From: an uncultured Ellagibacter sp.
Lineage (GTDB): Bacteria > Actinomycetota > Coriobacteriia > Coriobacteriales > Eggerthellaceae
NCBI GenBank assembly: GCA_934661105.1
Contig: CAKUIV010000022.1
Coordinates: forward strand, 1 to 20,389
Direction of reading: 5' to 3'
Length of the DNA: 20,389 nucleotides
Position numbers and translations under genes: made by a program. Below are positions 14,790 through 20,389 of this stretch, piece by piece. The notes below the pieces were generated by a model. It saw nothing but the letters and a program-made list of their open reading frames with translations, made no database searches and was not told the origin of the DNA. The first letter of the stretch is position 1. The number at the start of each line of letters is the position of its first letter.

Positions 14790-15872
14790 TTATTCCGAGG
14801 CGGAGCCGCCCTCGTCGGGCGCCTGGTCCTCTTCAGGGAACGAGCACGCGACGCGCCACGAGCCCTTCGTCGTGCCCCGGTTGCCGAAGCCGTTCACGCT
14901 AAGCAGGCAGTCGGCCAGCTCATCGGGCGAAACCGCGCACTGCGTCTCGTAAACCTGCAGGCGCGTGCCTCCCTCATCAGTGTAAAGGTAGGCGAACGAG
15001 TCGCCGTTTCGCGGGAAGGAATTCCCCGTCTCGCGCGATGTGGCGGAAATGGAAAGCATGCATTCGCCGAAATCGCCTACCGGCGTCGCCGCCTGCAGGT
15101 AAAGGACGCCGTCCTTGTAGGCGATGTTCGAAAGATACGCTTCCTCGACGCCCGGCAGCGCAACGTGGATCGCGTTCGGCGCGAGCACGTCTCCCTGCGG
15201 CCGGTGCGTATCGTCTCCGATGTACGAGTCGGTCGTGAGCGCGGTTTTCCACGCGAACCCGTTCGCGTCCTTCGCGCCGAAGCCGTTGAGGTCGCCCTCC
15301 AAGGGGCCGAACTCACCCGCAGCGTCGTTGTCGCGCAGAACGGACGCGATATCGATTTCAATCGAGTCTACATAGAAGTTGTACTGGCCAGACGAGATGC
15401 TGAAGAAGTCGACGAGGGCGCGCTTGCCCGAAAGGTCGCCTCCCACCGAAATCGCATAGGTCGCCTCGCCCGATTCCGCGTCGTAATCGCGCAGTGAAAT
15501 CGTCGAATACGGGTGGTTCGTGCCGACTTGCACCGAATAATGACCGAAGTCGATTTCGTCGGAGATGCGGTCTTGCCCCTGCTCGTCCTTGAAGCGGACG
15601 AGGATCGTCGAGGTGCTGCCGTTTACCTCGGTCGATTCGATGGAAACGCCGATTCCCTGGTCAGACGCCGTGCCGGTCGCCGCCGGCTTCGAGGCGCTGC
15701 CCCCTGAGGCGACGATATTCCAGAACGCGACGATCTGCCCACGCAGAGGAAACGCGAGCATGCCGGCGAGAAGGATAAGGGCAACGATCGTCACGACCCA
15801 TCCGCTTACGTTCGAAGGTTTCTTCTCCGCAGGCTGCGAAGGGCTGTTCTGCTTGCGCGTTTCGAAAGACAT
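14790..15872 (-). CDS. Uncharacterised single-pass exported protein
   Basis: A 360-residue protein I cannot assign to a named family. The N-terminus is polar (1-24, Gln/Lys/Pro-rich), followed by one membrane helix at about 25-42 (WVVTIVALILLAGMLAFP). The rest is a predicted extracytoplasmic, acidic, Ser/Gly/Asp-rich region with beta-strand patterns (GVSIESTEVNGSTSTILVRFKDE) and two well-spaced cysteines near the end (RLQVYETQCAVS, WRVACSFPEE) that could form a disulfide. No lipobox or enzyme motif is seen. The ATG at 15872 follows AAAGGGG by 5-6 bases; an upstream TTG start is less likely. It has its own promoter and a leader palindrome, and sits between ndk and the hydrogenase operon. Coding pattern and ribosome site make it a real gene. 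Confidence 0.8.
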   Translation of the reverse strand: MSFETRKQNSPSQPAEKKPSNVSGWVVTIVALILLAGMLAFPLRGQIVAFWNIVASGGSASKPAATGTASDQGIGVSIESTEVNGSTSTILVRFKDEQGQDRISDEIDFGHYSVQVGTNHPYSTISLRDYDAESGEATYAISVGGDLSGKRALVDFFSISSGQYNFYVDSIEIDIASVLRDNDAAGEFGPLEGDLNGFGAKDANGFAWKTALTTDSYIGDDTHRPQGDVLAPNAIHVALPGVEEAYLSNIAYKDGVLYLQAATPVGDFGECMLSISATSRETGNSFPRNGDSFAYLYTDEGGTRLQVYETQCAVSPDELADCLLSVNGFGNRGTTKGSWRVACSFPEEDQAPDEGGSASE

Positions 15873-15898
15873 GACGGCCCCTTTCAAAATGAGGTCGA

Positions 15899-15929
15899 AA
15901 GATGCTCAGGCTGACCGCCGGAGCATCTT
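15899..15929 (-). promoter_or_regulatory. Inverted repeat in the leader of the exported-protein gene
   Basis: AAGATGCTC (15899-15907) and GAGCATCTT (15921-15929) are perfect 9-bp arms around 13 bases. The repeat begins two bases downstream of the predicted -10 box and ends before the ribosome site, so it covers the transcription start and early leader. It may be an operator or a 5' hairpin in the mRNA. It could also end ndk transcripts, but there is no proper T run. Confidence 0.5.
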
Positions 15930-15930
15930 C

Positions 15931-15960
15931 ATTCTAACAGGCAAGGGAAACGCGCGGCAA
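15931..15960 (-). promoter_or_regulatory. Promoter of the exported-protein gene
   Basis: The minus strand has TTGCCG (15960-15955), an 18-base spacer and TAGAAT (15936-15931), with TGT before the -10 (extended type TGnTAGAAT). The start would fall near 15924. Confidence 0.6.
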
Positions 15961-16155
15961 GAAGTCCGTGCGCCCGAAGCGAGCACCGCAAGCAGCCCCC
16001 ACGCTCGAAGCGCACACGGTGCCGCGGCCACGCAGGCCGCCCGCCGCCAAGCCATGCCGCCACAACCCCGCAAGCCTCATAGAGCACGAAAGCCGACAGG
16101 CCTTCGCGGCATGCCGGCTTTCGATTGGAAACGCGCCGTTTCTGCAAGGTGCGGC
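15961..16155. other. Intergenic region after ndk, with two hairpins
   Basis: No gene is supported here; a 72-codon minus-strand frame has no ribosome site and an implausible Arg/Cys composition. Two perfect inverted repeats follow ndk: GAAACG/CGTTTC at 16128-16142 (3-base loop) and CGAAAGCCG/CGGCTTTCG at 16087-16123 (19-base loop). Neither is followed by a T run on the minus strand. They probably form the 3' end structure of the ndk mRNA. Confidence 0.55.
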
Positions 16156-16563
16156 TTATTCGCCGAAGAACACCTTGATCTCGCGCTCGGCGGACTCGAC
16201 CGAGTCGGAGCCGTGGATGACGTTCTCGTCGACGGTCAGGCCGAAGTCGCCGCGGATGGTGCCCGGGGCGGCGTCGGCGCAGTTGGTGGCGCCCATGAGC
16301 TTGCGCATGGTAGCGACCGCGTTCTCACCGGAAACGACCATCTTCACGACCGGGCCGGAGGTGATGTAGGAGATGAGGCCATCGTAGAACGGCTTGCCCT
16401 TGTGCTCACCATAGTTCGCCTCGGCCTCTTCCAGGGTGACCATGCCGAGCTCCATGCGCTCGATGGTCAGGCCGACGCGCTCGATACGGGAGATGATCTC
16501 GCCGATGTGGCCGTTGCGCACACCGTCGGGCTTGATCATGTTGTAAGTCTTCTCGATTGCCAT
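16156..16563 (-). CDS. ndk: Nucleoside diphosphate kinase
   Basis: A 135-residue enzyme that transfers the gamma phosphate from ATP to other nucleoside diphosphates through a phospho-histidine. Seen are the N-terminal EKTYNMIKPDGV, the Kpn-loop region GATNCADAAPGTIRGDFG (91-108) and the active-site H117 in NVIHGSDS. Length is normal for a bacterial Ndk. The ATG at 16563 has AAAGG 8 bases upstream; the longer open frame upstream is not supported. A TATAAC -10-like box lies at 16594-16589, so it may have a separate promoter from the TPR gene upstream. Confidence 0.97.
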   Translation of the reverse strand: MAIEKTYNMIKPDGVRNGHIGEIISRIERVGLTIERMELGMVTLEEAEANYGEHKGKPFYDGLISYITSGPVVKMVVSGENAVATMRKLMGATNCADAAPGTIRGDFGLTVDENVIHGSDSVESAEREIKVFFGE

Positions 16564-16600
16564 GCTTGTAACCTTTCTTGTTCGGTTCGTTATATCCTCA

Positions 16601-16626
16601 CGCGCGCCGCCTTGCGGAATCGCGCG
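16601..16626 (-). terminator. GC-rich hairpin between the TPR gene and ndk
   Basis: CGCGCG-CCGC (16601-16610), loop CTT, GCGG (16614-16617), a 3-base bulge, then CGCGCG (16621-16626) give a very stable stem just past the TPR-gene stop. The minus strand lacks a T run after it; a TTTTT run precedes it. It may reduce read-through into ndk, but a terminator role is uncertain. Confidence 0.4.
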
Positions 16627-16634
16627 CGAAAAAG

Positions 16635-17999
16635 CTAGTTCTGGCTGGGGAAATACAGCTCGACGTTGGAAATCTTCCAACCGATGAGGTCGCGCACCAT
16701 CGAAATCTTGTACTGGACTTCCCCGCCCTTGTCGGTGCTTGCCGAAACGTAGACCGTCGAGTTGCTCATCGACTTGTCAACGCCCAGAACCTGCGCGTTG
16801 GCGTCGGTCACGACGGGACCCACGAGCGCATCGGCGTTGTCGACGCCGCTCGAGAAGAGCGAACTCGAATTCGACGGGTCGGCGAGCAGCTGCTTGGCCA
16901 CCGTTTCCTGCGTCGGGTAGCCGTAGCCCTGCGTGTAGGCGAACACCGCCGCGGCAAGCGCGAGGATGATGACGATGATGAACGCCACCACGATCTTGAG
17001 CCCGACGTTCTTGCGCTTGCGCTCCTGCTTGGCAACGCCGCGCGACCATTTCTCGAGCTCTTCGTCGCTCGCCGTGAAGAACCTGTCGTCGTTGCCGTCG
17101 CCGTAGGCCTGCGCATAGCCGGGGAACTCCCCTTGCGCCGGACCCTCGTCGTAATAGTACGGGTCCTGAGTTTCAGCCTCGAAGTACGACTCCGCCTCGG
17201 GATAGACCGGGCCGCCGTCGGCAGCCACATCGAAACCCGACATGTCGACCGGTGCGAGCACCTGCGTGGCCTGGGACGAGGTGCCCTGCGCCACCGATCC
17301 CACCGCGCGCTGGTAATCGACGCTTGCGGAGTCGGAGAGGAAGTAGGTCTTGTCGGCGATTGCGGACTCAAAGGAGACGACGGCCTTCTGCATGTCGCCG
17401 CACGCGACGTACGCCTGGCCGAGGTTCGCGTTCAGCTTGTTGCGCATGGACTGCGGCATGTCGAACGAGAACGCGCTTTCGTAGGAAGCGACGGCGTCGG
17501 CCGGACGATCGAGCGCCATAAAGCACACGCCGAGGTTCAAAAGCGCGCGCGTCGGGTCGGGATTCGCCTCGTCGAGCGCAGCCTCGCGGAAGGCGACGCC
17601 GGCCTCTGCGGTCTTGCCCATTTTCATGAGCGCGTTGCCCATGCCCGTATACGCCTTGTACGGCGTTTCGTAGCTTTCGTCCGCGACGGCAGCCTCGAAG
17701 TTATGCACCGCATTCTCGTAGTCGTGAAGCGACGCGTACGCCATGCCGAGGTTGTAGTTCACCGCACCGTTCATCTGGTAGTCGGCGTCGGCAAGCGCCT
17801 GGGTGTAGGCTTGAATCGCCTCGTTGGGGTCCTTCAGCTTCACCAGGCAGTTGCCGATCTGATGGTACAGAAGGCCGCTCTCACCCGCCGCAGGAGGGTT
17901 GTCGGCATCCTGTAGGCACTGCGTGAACTCCGCGAGCGCAGCCTGGTAATCCTTCGATTGGTAGTGCCCCCGCGCGGTATTGAAAAGCTCGTTGTTCAT
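16635..17999 (-). CDS. Membrane-anchored tetratricopeptide (TPR) repeat protein
   Basis: A 454-residue protein with about five to six TPR helix pairs over residues 1-215 (e.g. NYNLGMAYASLHDYENAVHNFEAAV, ALLNLGVCFMALDRPADAVASYESA). An acidic Tyr/Gly-rich linker covers about 240-320. A basic KQERKRKN stretch and one membrane helix (about 334-355) precede a C-terminal domain of about 99 residues (DNADALVGPVVTDANAQVLG). The charge pattern places the TPRs inside the cell and the C-terminal domain outside. TPRs bind partner proteins; the partner is unknown. The ATG at 17999 has AAGGA 5 bases upstream. It lies 36 bases after the peptidyl-prolyl isomerase gene, probably in one operon. The C-terminal domain matches no family I recognise. 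Confidence 0.88.
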   Translation of the reverse strand: MNNELFNTARGHYQSKDYQAALAEFTQCLQDADNPPAAGESGLLYHQIGNCLVKLKDPNEAIQAYTQALADADYQMNGAVNYNLGMAYASLHDYENAVHNFEAAVADESYETPYKAYTGMGNALMKMGKTAEAGVAFREAALDEANPDPTRALLNLGVCFMALDRPADAVASYESAFSFDMPQSMRNKLNANLGQAYVACGDMQKAVVSFESAIADKTYFLSDSASVDYQRAVGSVAQGTSSQATQVLAPVDMSGFDVAADGGPVYPEAESYFEAETQDPYYYDEGPAQGEFPGYAQAYGDGNDDRFFTASDEELEKWSRGVAKQERKRKNVGLKIVVAFIIVIILALAAAVFAYTQGYGYPTQETVAKQLLADPSNSSSLFSSGVDNADALVGPVVTDANAQVLGVDKSMSNSTVYVSASTDKGGEVQYKISMVRDLIGWKISNVELYFPSQN

Positions 18000-18035
18000 C
18001 TGATTCCTTCGATGCGGATACGCAGGAGAAGCCCG

Positions 18036-18563
18036 CTATTCGTTGGCGTTCTCGATCTCGATATGCTCGATGACGTCGCCCACGCGAAGTTGGGAGATGA
18101 CGTCTTTGCCCTCGATCGTCTGGCCGAACACGGTGTAGTTCGGGTCGAGGAAGGGCTGGGCGCCCAGGCAGAAGTAGAACTGAGAGCCCGCGGAGTTGGG
18201 GTTCTGAGAACGAGCCATGGCGAGCGCGCCGTCCTTGTGCTCGTTGTTCGGGTTGGTGGTGTACTCCTCGTGGATGGAGTAGCCCGGATTGCCGGTGCCG
18301 CAGCCATGGCGCGAGCCCTCGGTGATGACCTGGTTCGGCGTGAGGTCGCGCGTGGTGGGGCATCCGCCCTGAATGACGAAGCCCGGCACGTAGCGATGGA
18401 ACTTCAGGCCGTCGTAGAAGCCCTTCTGGGAAAGCTCGACGAAGTTGCCCACGTGGATGGGCGCGTCATTGCCGGCCAGCTGCACGCGGATGGTGCCCTT
18501 CGAGGTGGTGAGGACGGCGATCTCGTTGCCGTTCGGCTTGTATTCCGGAGTGTACAACGCCAT
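18036..18563 (-). CDS. Cyclophilin-type peptidyl-prolyl cis-trans isomerase
   Basis: A 175-residue single-domain cyclophilin that speeds cis-trans isomerisation of proline bonds. Motifs include KFHRYVPGFVIQGG (catalytic Arg in FHR), MARSQNPNSAGSQFYFCLG and DPNYTVFGQTIEGKDVI. The tryptophan that binds cyclosporin in eukaryotic cyclophilins is not at its usual place, as in many bacterial members. No signal peptide is present, so it is cytoplasmic. The ATG at 18563 has AAAGGAG 8 bases upstream; the longer frame upstream would run back through the promoter. It is the first gene of a unit with the TPR protein, transcribed from the promoter near 18652. Confidence 0.95.
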   Translation of the reverse strand: MALYTPEYKPNGNEIAVLTTSKGTIRVQLAGNDAPIHVGNFVELSQKGFYDGLKFHRYVPGFVIQGGCPTTRDLTPNQVITEGSRHGCGTGNPGYSIHEEYTTNPNNEHKDGALAMARSQNPNSAGSQFYFCLGAQPFLDPNYTVFGQTIEGKDVISQLRVGDVIEHIEIENANE

Positions 18564-18600
18564 GATTTCGGCTCCTTTGCTTTTGTAGCGCCGGATGGGC

Positions 18601-18617
18601 GCGCCCCGCACGGGCGC
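18601..18617 (-). promoter_or_regulatory. Hairpin in the isomerase mRNA leader
   Basis: GCGCCC (18601-18606) and GGGCGC (18612-18617) form a perfect 6-bp stem with a 5-base loop, about 30 bases after the predicted start in a leader of about 80 bases. It does not cover the ribosome site. Function unknown. Confidence 0.35.
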
Positions 18618-18651
18618 TTCCCGGTCGGCGAATCTTTGCATACGAATTGTT

Positions 18652-18679
18652 ATTCTACCAGCTTGCCCACGGGGGCAAG
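18652..18679 (-). promoter_or_regulatory. Promoter of the isomerase-TPR unit with a palindrome at -35
   Basis: The minus strand carries TGGTAGAAT (18660-18652), an extended -10. Where a -35 box would lie there is a perfect palindrome, CTTGCCCCCGTGGGCAAG (18679-18662; 7-bp arms, 4-base centre), whose TTGCCC could double as a -35 at a short 15-base spacing. A protein bound there would be placed to activate or block RNA polymerase. Confidence 0.6.
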
Positions 18680-18688
18680 AAAATATTC

Positions 18689-18729
18689 TGAGAAAACAAA
18701 CAGGCCGGAAGAATAACCTTCCGGCCTGT
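18689..18729 (-). terminator. Rho-independent terminator after tRNA-Glu
   Basis: ACAGGCCGGAAG (18700-18711) and CTTCCGGCCTGT (18718-18729) form a perfect 12-bp stem with a 6-base loop. On the minus strand it is followed at once by TTTGTTTTCT. It lies about 11 bases after the CCA end of tRNA-Glu and separates it from the isomerase promoter. Confidence 0.9.
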
Positions 18730-18739
18730 AGCATTTCGA

Positions 18740-18814
18740 TGGTGCCCCCAACGAGAATCGAACTCGTGTCTCAGCCTTGAAAGGGCCGCGTCCTAACCTC
18801 TAGACTATGGGGAC
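18740..18814 (-). tRNA. tRNA-Glu (anticodon TTC), CCA encoded
   Basis: Minus-strand tRNA with acceptor arms GTCCCCA (18814-18808) and TGGGGGC (18750-18744) including one T-G pair, T arm GAGTTCGATTCTC, and TTC anticodon at 18779-18781. Discriminator A at 18743 is followed by an encoded CCA at 18742-18740. It has its own promoter and terminator. Confidence 0.96.
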
Positions 18815-18845
18815 GTTTTCACTTCCTTGCGAAAGCAGCTTGATT

Positions 18846-18874
18846 ATTATTGCAGATGACTCTCCACCGCGCAA
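18846..18874 (-). promoter_or_regulatory. Promoter of tRNA-Glu
   Basis: On the minus strand TTGCGC (18874-18869), a 17-base spacer and AATAAT (18851-18846) precede tRNA-Glu by about 32 bases, in the gap after the methyltransferase stop. Confidence 0.6.
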
Positions 18875-18884
18875 GAGGTTATTT

Positions 18885-20231
18885 TCACTTTTTTCGCTTG
18901 AAAACGCTTGCCACCTCGACATGGTAGGTCTGCGGGAACAGGTCGACAGGCTGCGCGAGGGCAAGCTCATAGCCGTTCGCCTCAAAGCGCGCCACATCGC
19001 GTGCCCAGGTCGCGGGGTTGCAGCTCACGTAGGCAACGCGGCTCGGGCGGGCGCAGGCGATGCTTTCCACCACGCCATCCGCCAAACCGGCACGCGGCGG
19101 ATCGACGACGAGCGCGTCGAGTTCGCCCAGCTCGGGGAGCTCGCGAGCCGTGTCGCCCCCGATGACGTCGATGTCCACGCCGTTCGCATCGGCGTTGCGG
19201 CGAAGGTCGCGCACCGAAGACGACGCGGCCTCGACGGCAACGACGTCGGCGCCTGCCGCCGCGAGCGGGATGGAGAACGTGCCGCCGCCCGAGTAAAGGT
19301 CGGCGATGTAGAGCTCGTCCAAACCCTCGGGGCCGTCTTCGCCCACGCGTCCGCCGAGCCCCTCGACCACGCATGCGACGAGCTTCTCCGCCTGTGCGGT
19401 GTTCACCTGGAAAAACGACGGCGCGGCGACGCGGAACTTGAAACCTAAGAGCTGCTCTTCCCAAAAGCCCTTGCCGTCGAGCACCTCGATTCCCTTGATC
19501 TTGCGCGCCTTGCCCGGGTCGGCCATCACGCGCACGATGCTCGTGGCCTTGAACGATCCCTTCAGAACGTTCGCGACGTGCCCGCGCGGGAAGCCCGACG
19601 GGCGCGTCCAGATCGCGACCTCGGTGCTGTGGGTGCGCACGCTGTGGCGCACGCCGACTCGGAAAATCCCCAGATCATCAGCTCCCTGCGCGAAACGCAG
19701 CGCCCCGCGCAGGGCCTTCGGGGCCTTGGCGATCTGCTTATAGGCGACAGGGCAGGTGTCGCTTGCGACGACCTCGGGCGAGCCCTCCTCATGGAACCCC
19801 AACTGGAAAAGCCCCGCCTCGTCGAACGCCGCTCCCATCTCTACCTTGTTGCGATACCCCCATTCGCGTTTGCTCCCCAAGCAGGGATGCACGATTTCTC
19901 GCGCGCGTTCCTCGGCAACGCCGCCCGTGCGCGTAAGCGCCGCCACGACGTTGCTCGTCTTCGCGGCGAGCTGGGATTCGTAGGAAAGATACTGCCACGG
20001 AGCGACGCCCGCCGCCGAAGGCTCGGCCCACACAGGCGCGACGCGGCATGCCGCCGCCTCCTCGATGCGCACGATGCGTGCGCGCGCGAACGAGGGTTTC
20101 TCCTCGACGACCTCGAGCGCTACGACGTCACCGGGTGCGCCCTGCGCCACGAAGACGGTTTTGCCGCTCGCAAGGTGGCCGATCGCCTCGGCTCCGTAAC
20201 CCATGCGCTCGATCTTCACGATTTCTTCCAT
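18885..20231 (-). CDS. TrmA/RlmD-type RNA (uracil-C5) methyltransferase lacking part of the Fe-S site
   Basis: A 448-residue SAM-dependent methyltransferase that forms 5-methyluridine in rRNA or tRNA. An N-terminal TRAM domain (about 1-57) is followed by the central domain and the catalytic domain: SFFQVNTAQAEKL (272-284), SAM-binding DLYSGGGTFSIPLA (311-324), DPPRAGL (377-383), the nucleophile C404 in YVSCNPAT, and the likely base E439 in HVEVASVF. In RlmD, four cysteines bind a 4Fe-4S cluster. Here C62 and C160 remain, but the CGGC pair is replaced by A74-G-V-A77 in an otherwise matching context (WQYLSYESQL). The cluster is therefore probably absent. The ATG at 20231 follows AAGG/AAGGG. Exact RNA target is not predictable by eye. 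Confidence 0.92.
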   Translation of the reverse strand: MEEIVKIERMGYGAEAIGHLASGKTVFVAQGAPGDVVALEVVEEKPSFARARIVRIEEAAACRVAPVWAEPSAAGVAPWQYLSYESQLAAKTSNVVAALTRTGGVAEERAREIVHPCLGSKREWGYRNKVEMGAAFDEAGLFQLGFHEEGSPEVVASDTCPVAYKQIAKAPKALRGALRFAQGADDLGIFRVGVRHSVRTHSTEVAIWTRPSGFPRGHVANVLKGSFKATSIVRVMADPGKARKIKGIEVLDGKGFWEEQLLGFKFRVAAPSFFQVNTAQAEKLVACVVEGLGGRVGEDGPEGLDELYIADLYSGGGTFSIPLAAAGADVVAVEAASSSVRDLRRNADANGVDIDVIGGDTARELPELGELDALVVDPPRAGLADGVVESIACARPSRVAYVSCNPATWARDVARFEANGYELALAQPVDLFPQTYHVEVASVFKRKK

Positions 20232-20273
20232 GCGCCCTTATCCTTCGATCTCACGTTGTTTTCCAATTCAGAT

Positions 20274-20301
20274 TTGCGATTCTCCCATGATAGCGTATAA
20301 T
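20274..20301 (+). promoter_or_regulatory. Promoter of tRNA-Arg(CCG)
   Basis: TTGCGA (20274-20279), a 16-base spacer and a consensus TATAAT (20296-20301) lie 11 bases before the tRNA 5' end. It is divergent from the methyltransferase gene, for which I see no clear promoter in the same 80-base gap. Confidence 0.85.
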
Positions 20302-20312
20302 TTCTGGGTTGT

Positions 20313-20388
20313 GCCCCTGTAGCTCAGGGGATAGAGCGTCTGCCTCCGGAGCAGAAAGCCACAGGTTCGAATCCTGCCAGGGGCACCA
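20313..20388 (+). tRNA. tRNA-Arg (anticodon CCG), CCA encoded
   Basis: Plus-strand tRNA with acceptor arms GCCCCTG (20313-20319) and CAGGGGC (20378-20384), T arm AGGTTCGAATCCT, anticodon stem TCTGC/GCAGA and loop CTCCGGA with CCG at 20346-20348. Discriminator A (20385) is followed by CCA (20386-20388). It reads CGG and is the only plus-strand gene in the window. Confidence 0.97.
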
Positions 20389-20389
20389 G

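Noticed and set aside
15929..16147. 72-codon minus-strand frame between ndk and the exported-protein gene
   Set aside because: No ribosome site, overlaps two inverted repeats and a promoter, and has an atypical composition.
18564..18734. N-terminal extension of the cyclophilin frame
   Set aside because: It would run through the promoter and into the tRNA-Glu terminator; cyclophilin homology and a good ribosome site support the ATG at 18563.

Overview
The window reads as a chromosomal segment of a high-GC, anaerobic bacterium. GC-rich codon use, a NAD(P)-linked [NiFe]-hydrogenase and an mre-mrd cell-shape cluster continuing into a paired radical-SAM / DUF2344 module suggest an actinobacterial gut-type anaerobe such as a Coriobacteriia/Eggerthellaceae member. 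That assignment is inference; no rRNA or species-specific marker is present. All protein genes lie on the minus strand. The only plus-strand gene is a tRNA-Arg at the right edge. I see no mobile element, CRISPR array, integrase or attachment site.

Read in the direction of transcription (right to left): a TrmA/RlmD-type RNA uracil-C5 methyltransferase (20231-18885), tRNA-Glu with its own promoter and a clear terminator, then cyclophilin-type peptidyl-prolyl isomerase and a membrane-anchored TPR protein in one unit, nucleoside diphosphate kinase (ndk), and a single-pass exported protein of unknown function with its own promoter. Next is a complete four-gene group 3b-type [NiFe]-hydrogenase operon (beta-gamma-delta-alpha, 14689-10656). 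It is followed by the rod-shape operon mreB-mreC-mreD-mrdA(PBP2)-rodA with a DUF697-like gene translationally coupled to rodA. The last coding genes are a TIGR03960-type radical SAM protein and its TIGR03936/DUF2344 partner. The left edge carries tRNA-Gly(TCC) with a strong terminator and a tRNA-Pro(TGG)-tRNA-Arg(TCT) pair.

How the genes work together: MreB filaments with MreC/MreD organise RodA (glycosyltransferase) and PBP2 (transpeptidase) for lateral wall growth, and the DUF697 protein is a candidate extra partner. The hydrogenase would exchange electrons between H2 and NAD(P)(H) through beta/gamma flavin and Fe-S modules in the cytoplasm. The tRNAs and the RNA methyltransferase are translation genes.

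Most interesting points: the hydrogenase large subunit ends exactly at the histidine where maturation cleavage normally occurs, so it has no C-terminal peptide to remove; the RlmD-like enzyme has lost the CGGC pair of its Fe-S ligands; PBP2 has an extra N-terminal membrane helix and a basic linker; MreC has a 42-residue tail that is three-quarters serine; and three protein-gene promoters share an extended -10 (TGnTAGAAT), each next to a perfect palindrome that could be an operator. I did not find one clearly new multi-gene system; these are modified versions of known ones plus two uncharacterised membrane proteins.
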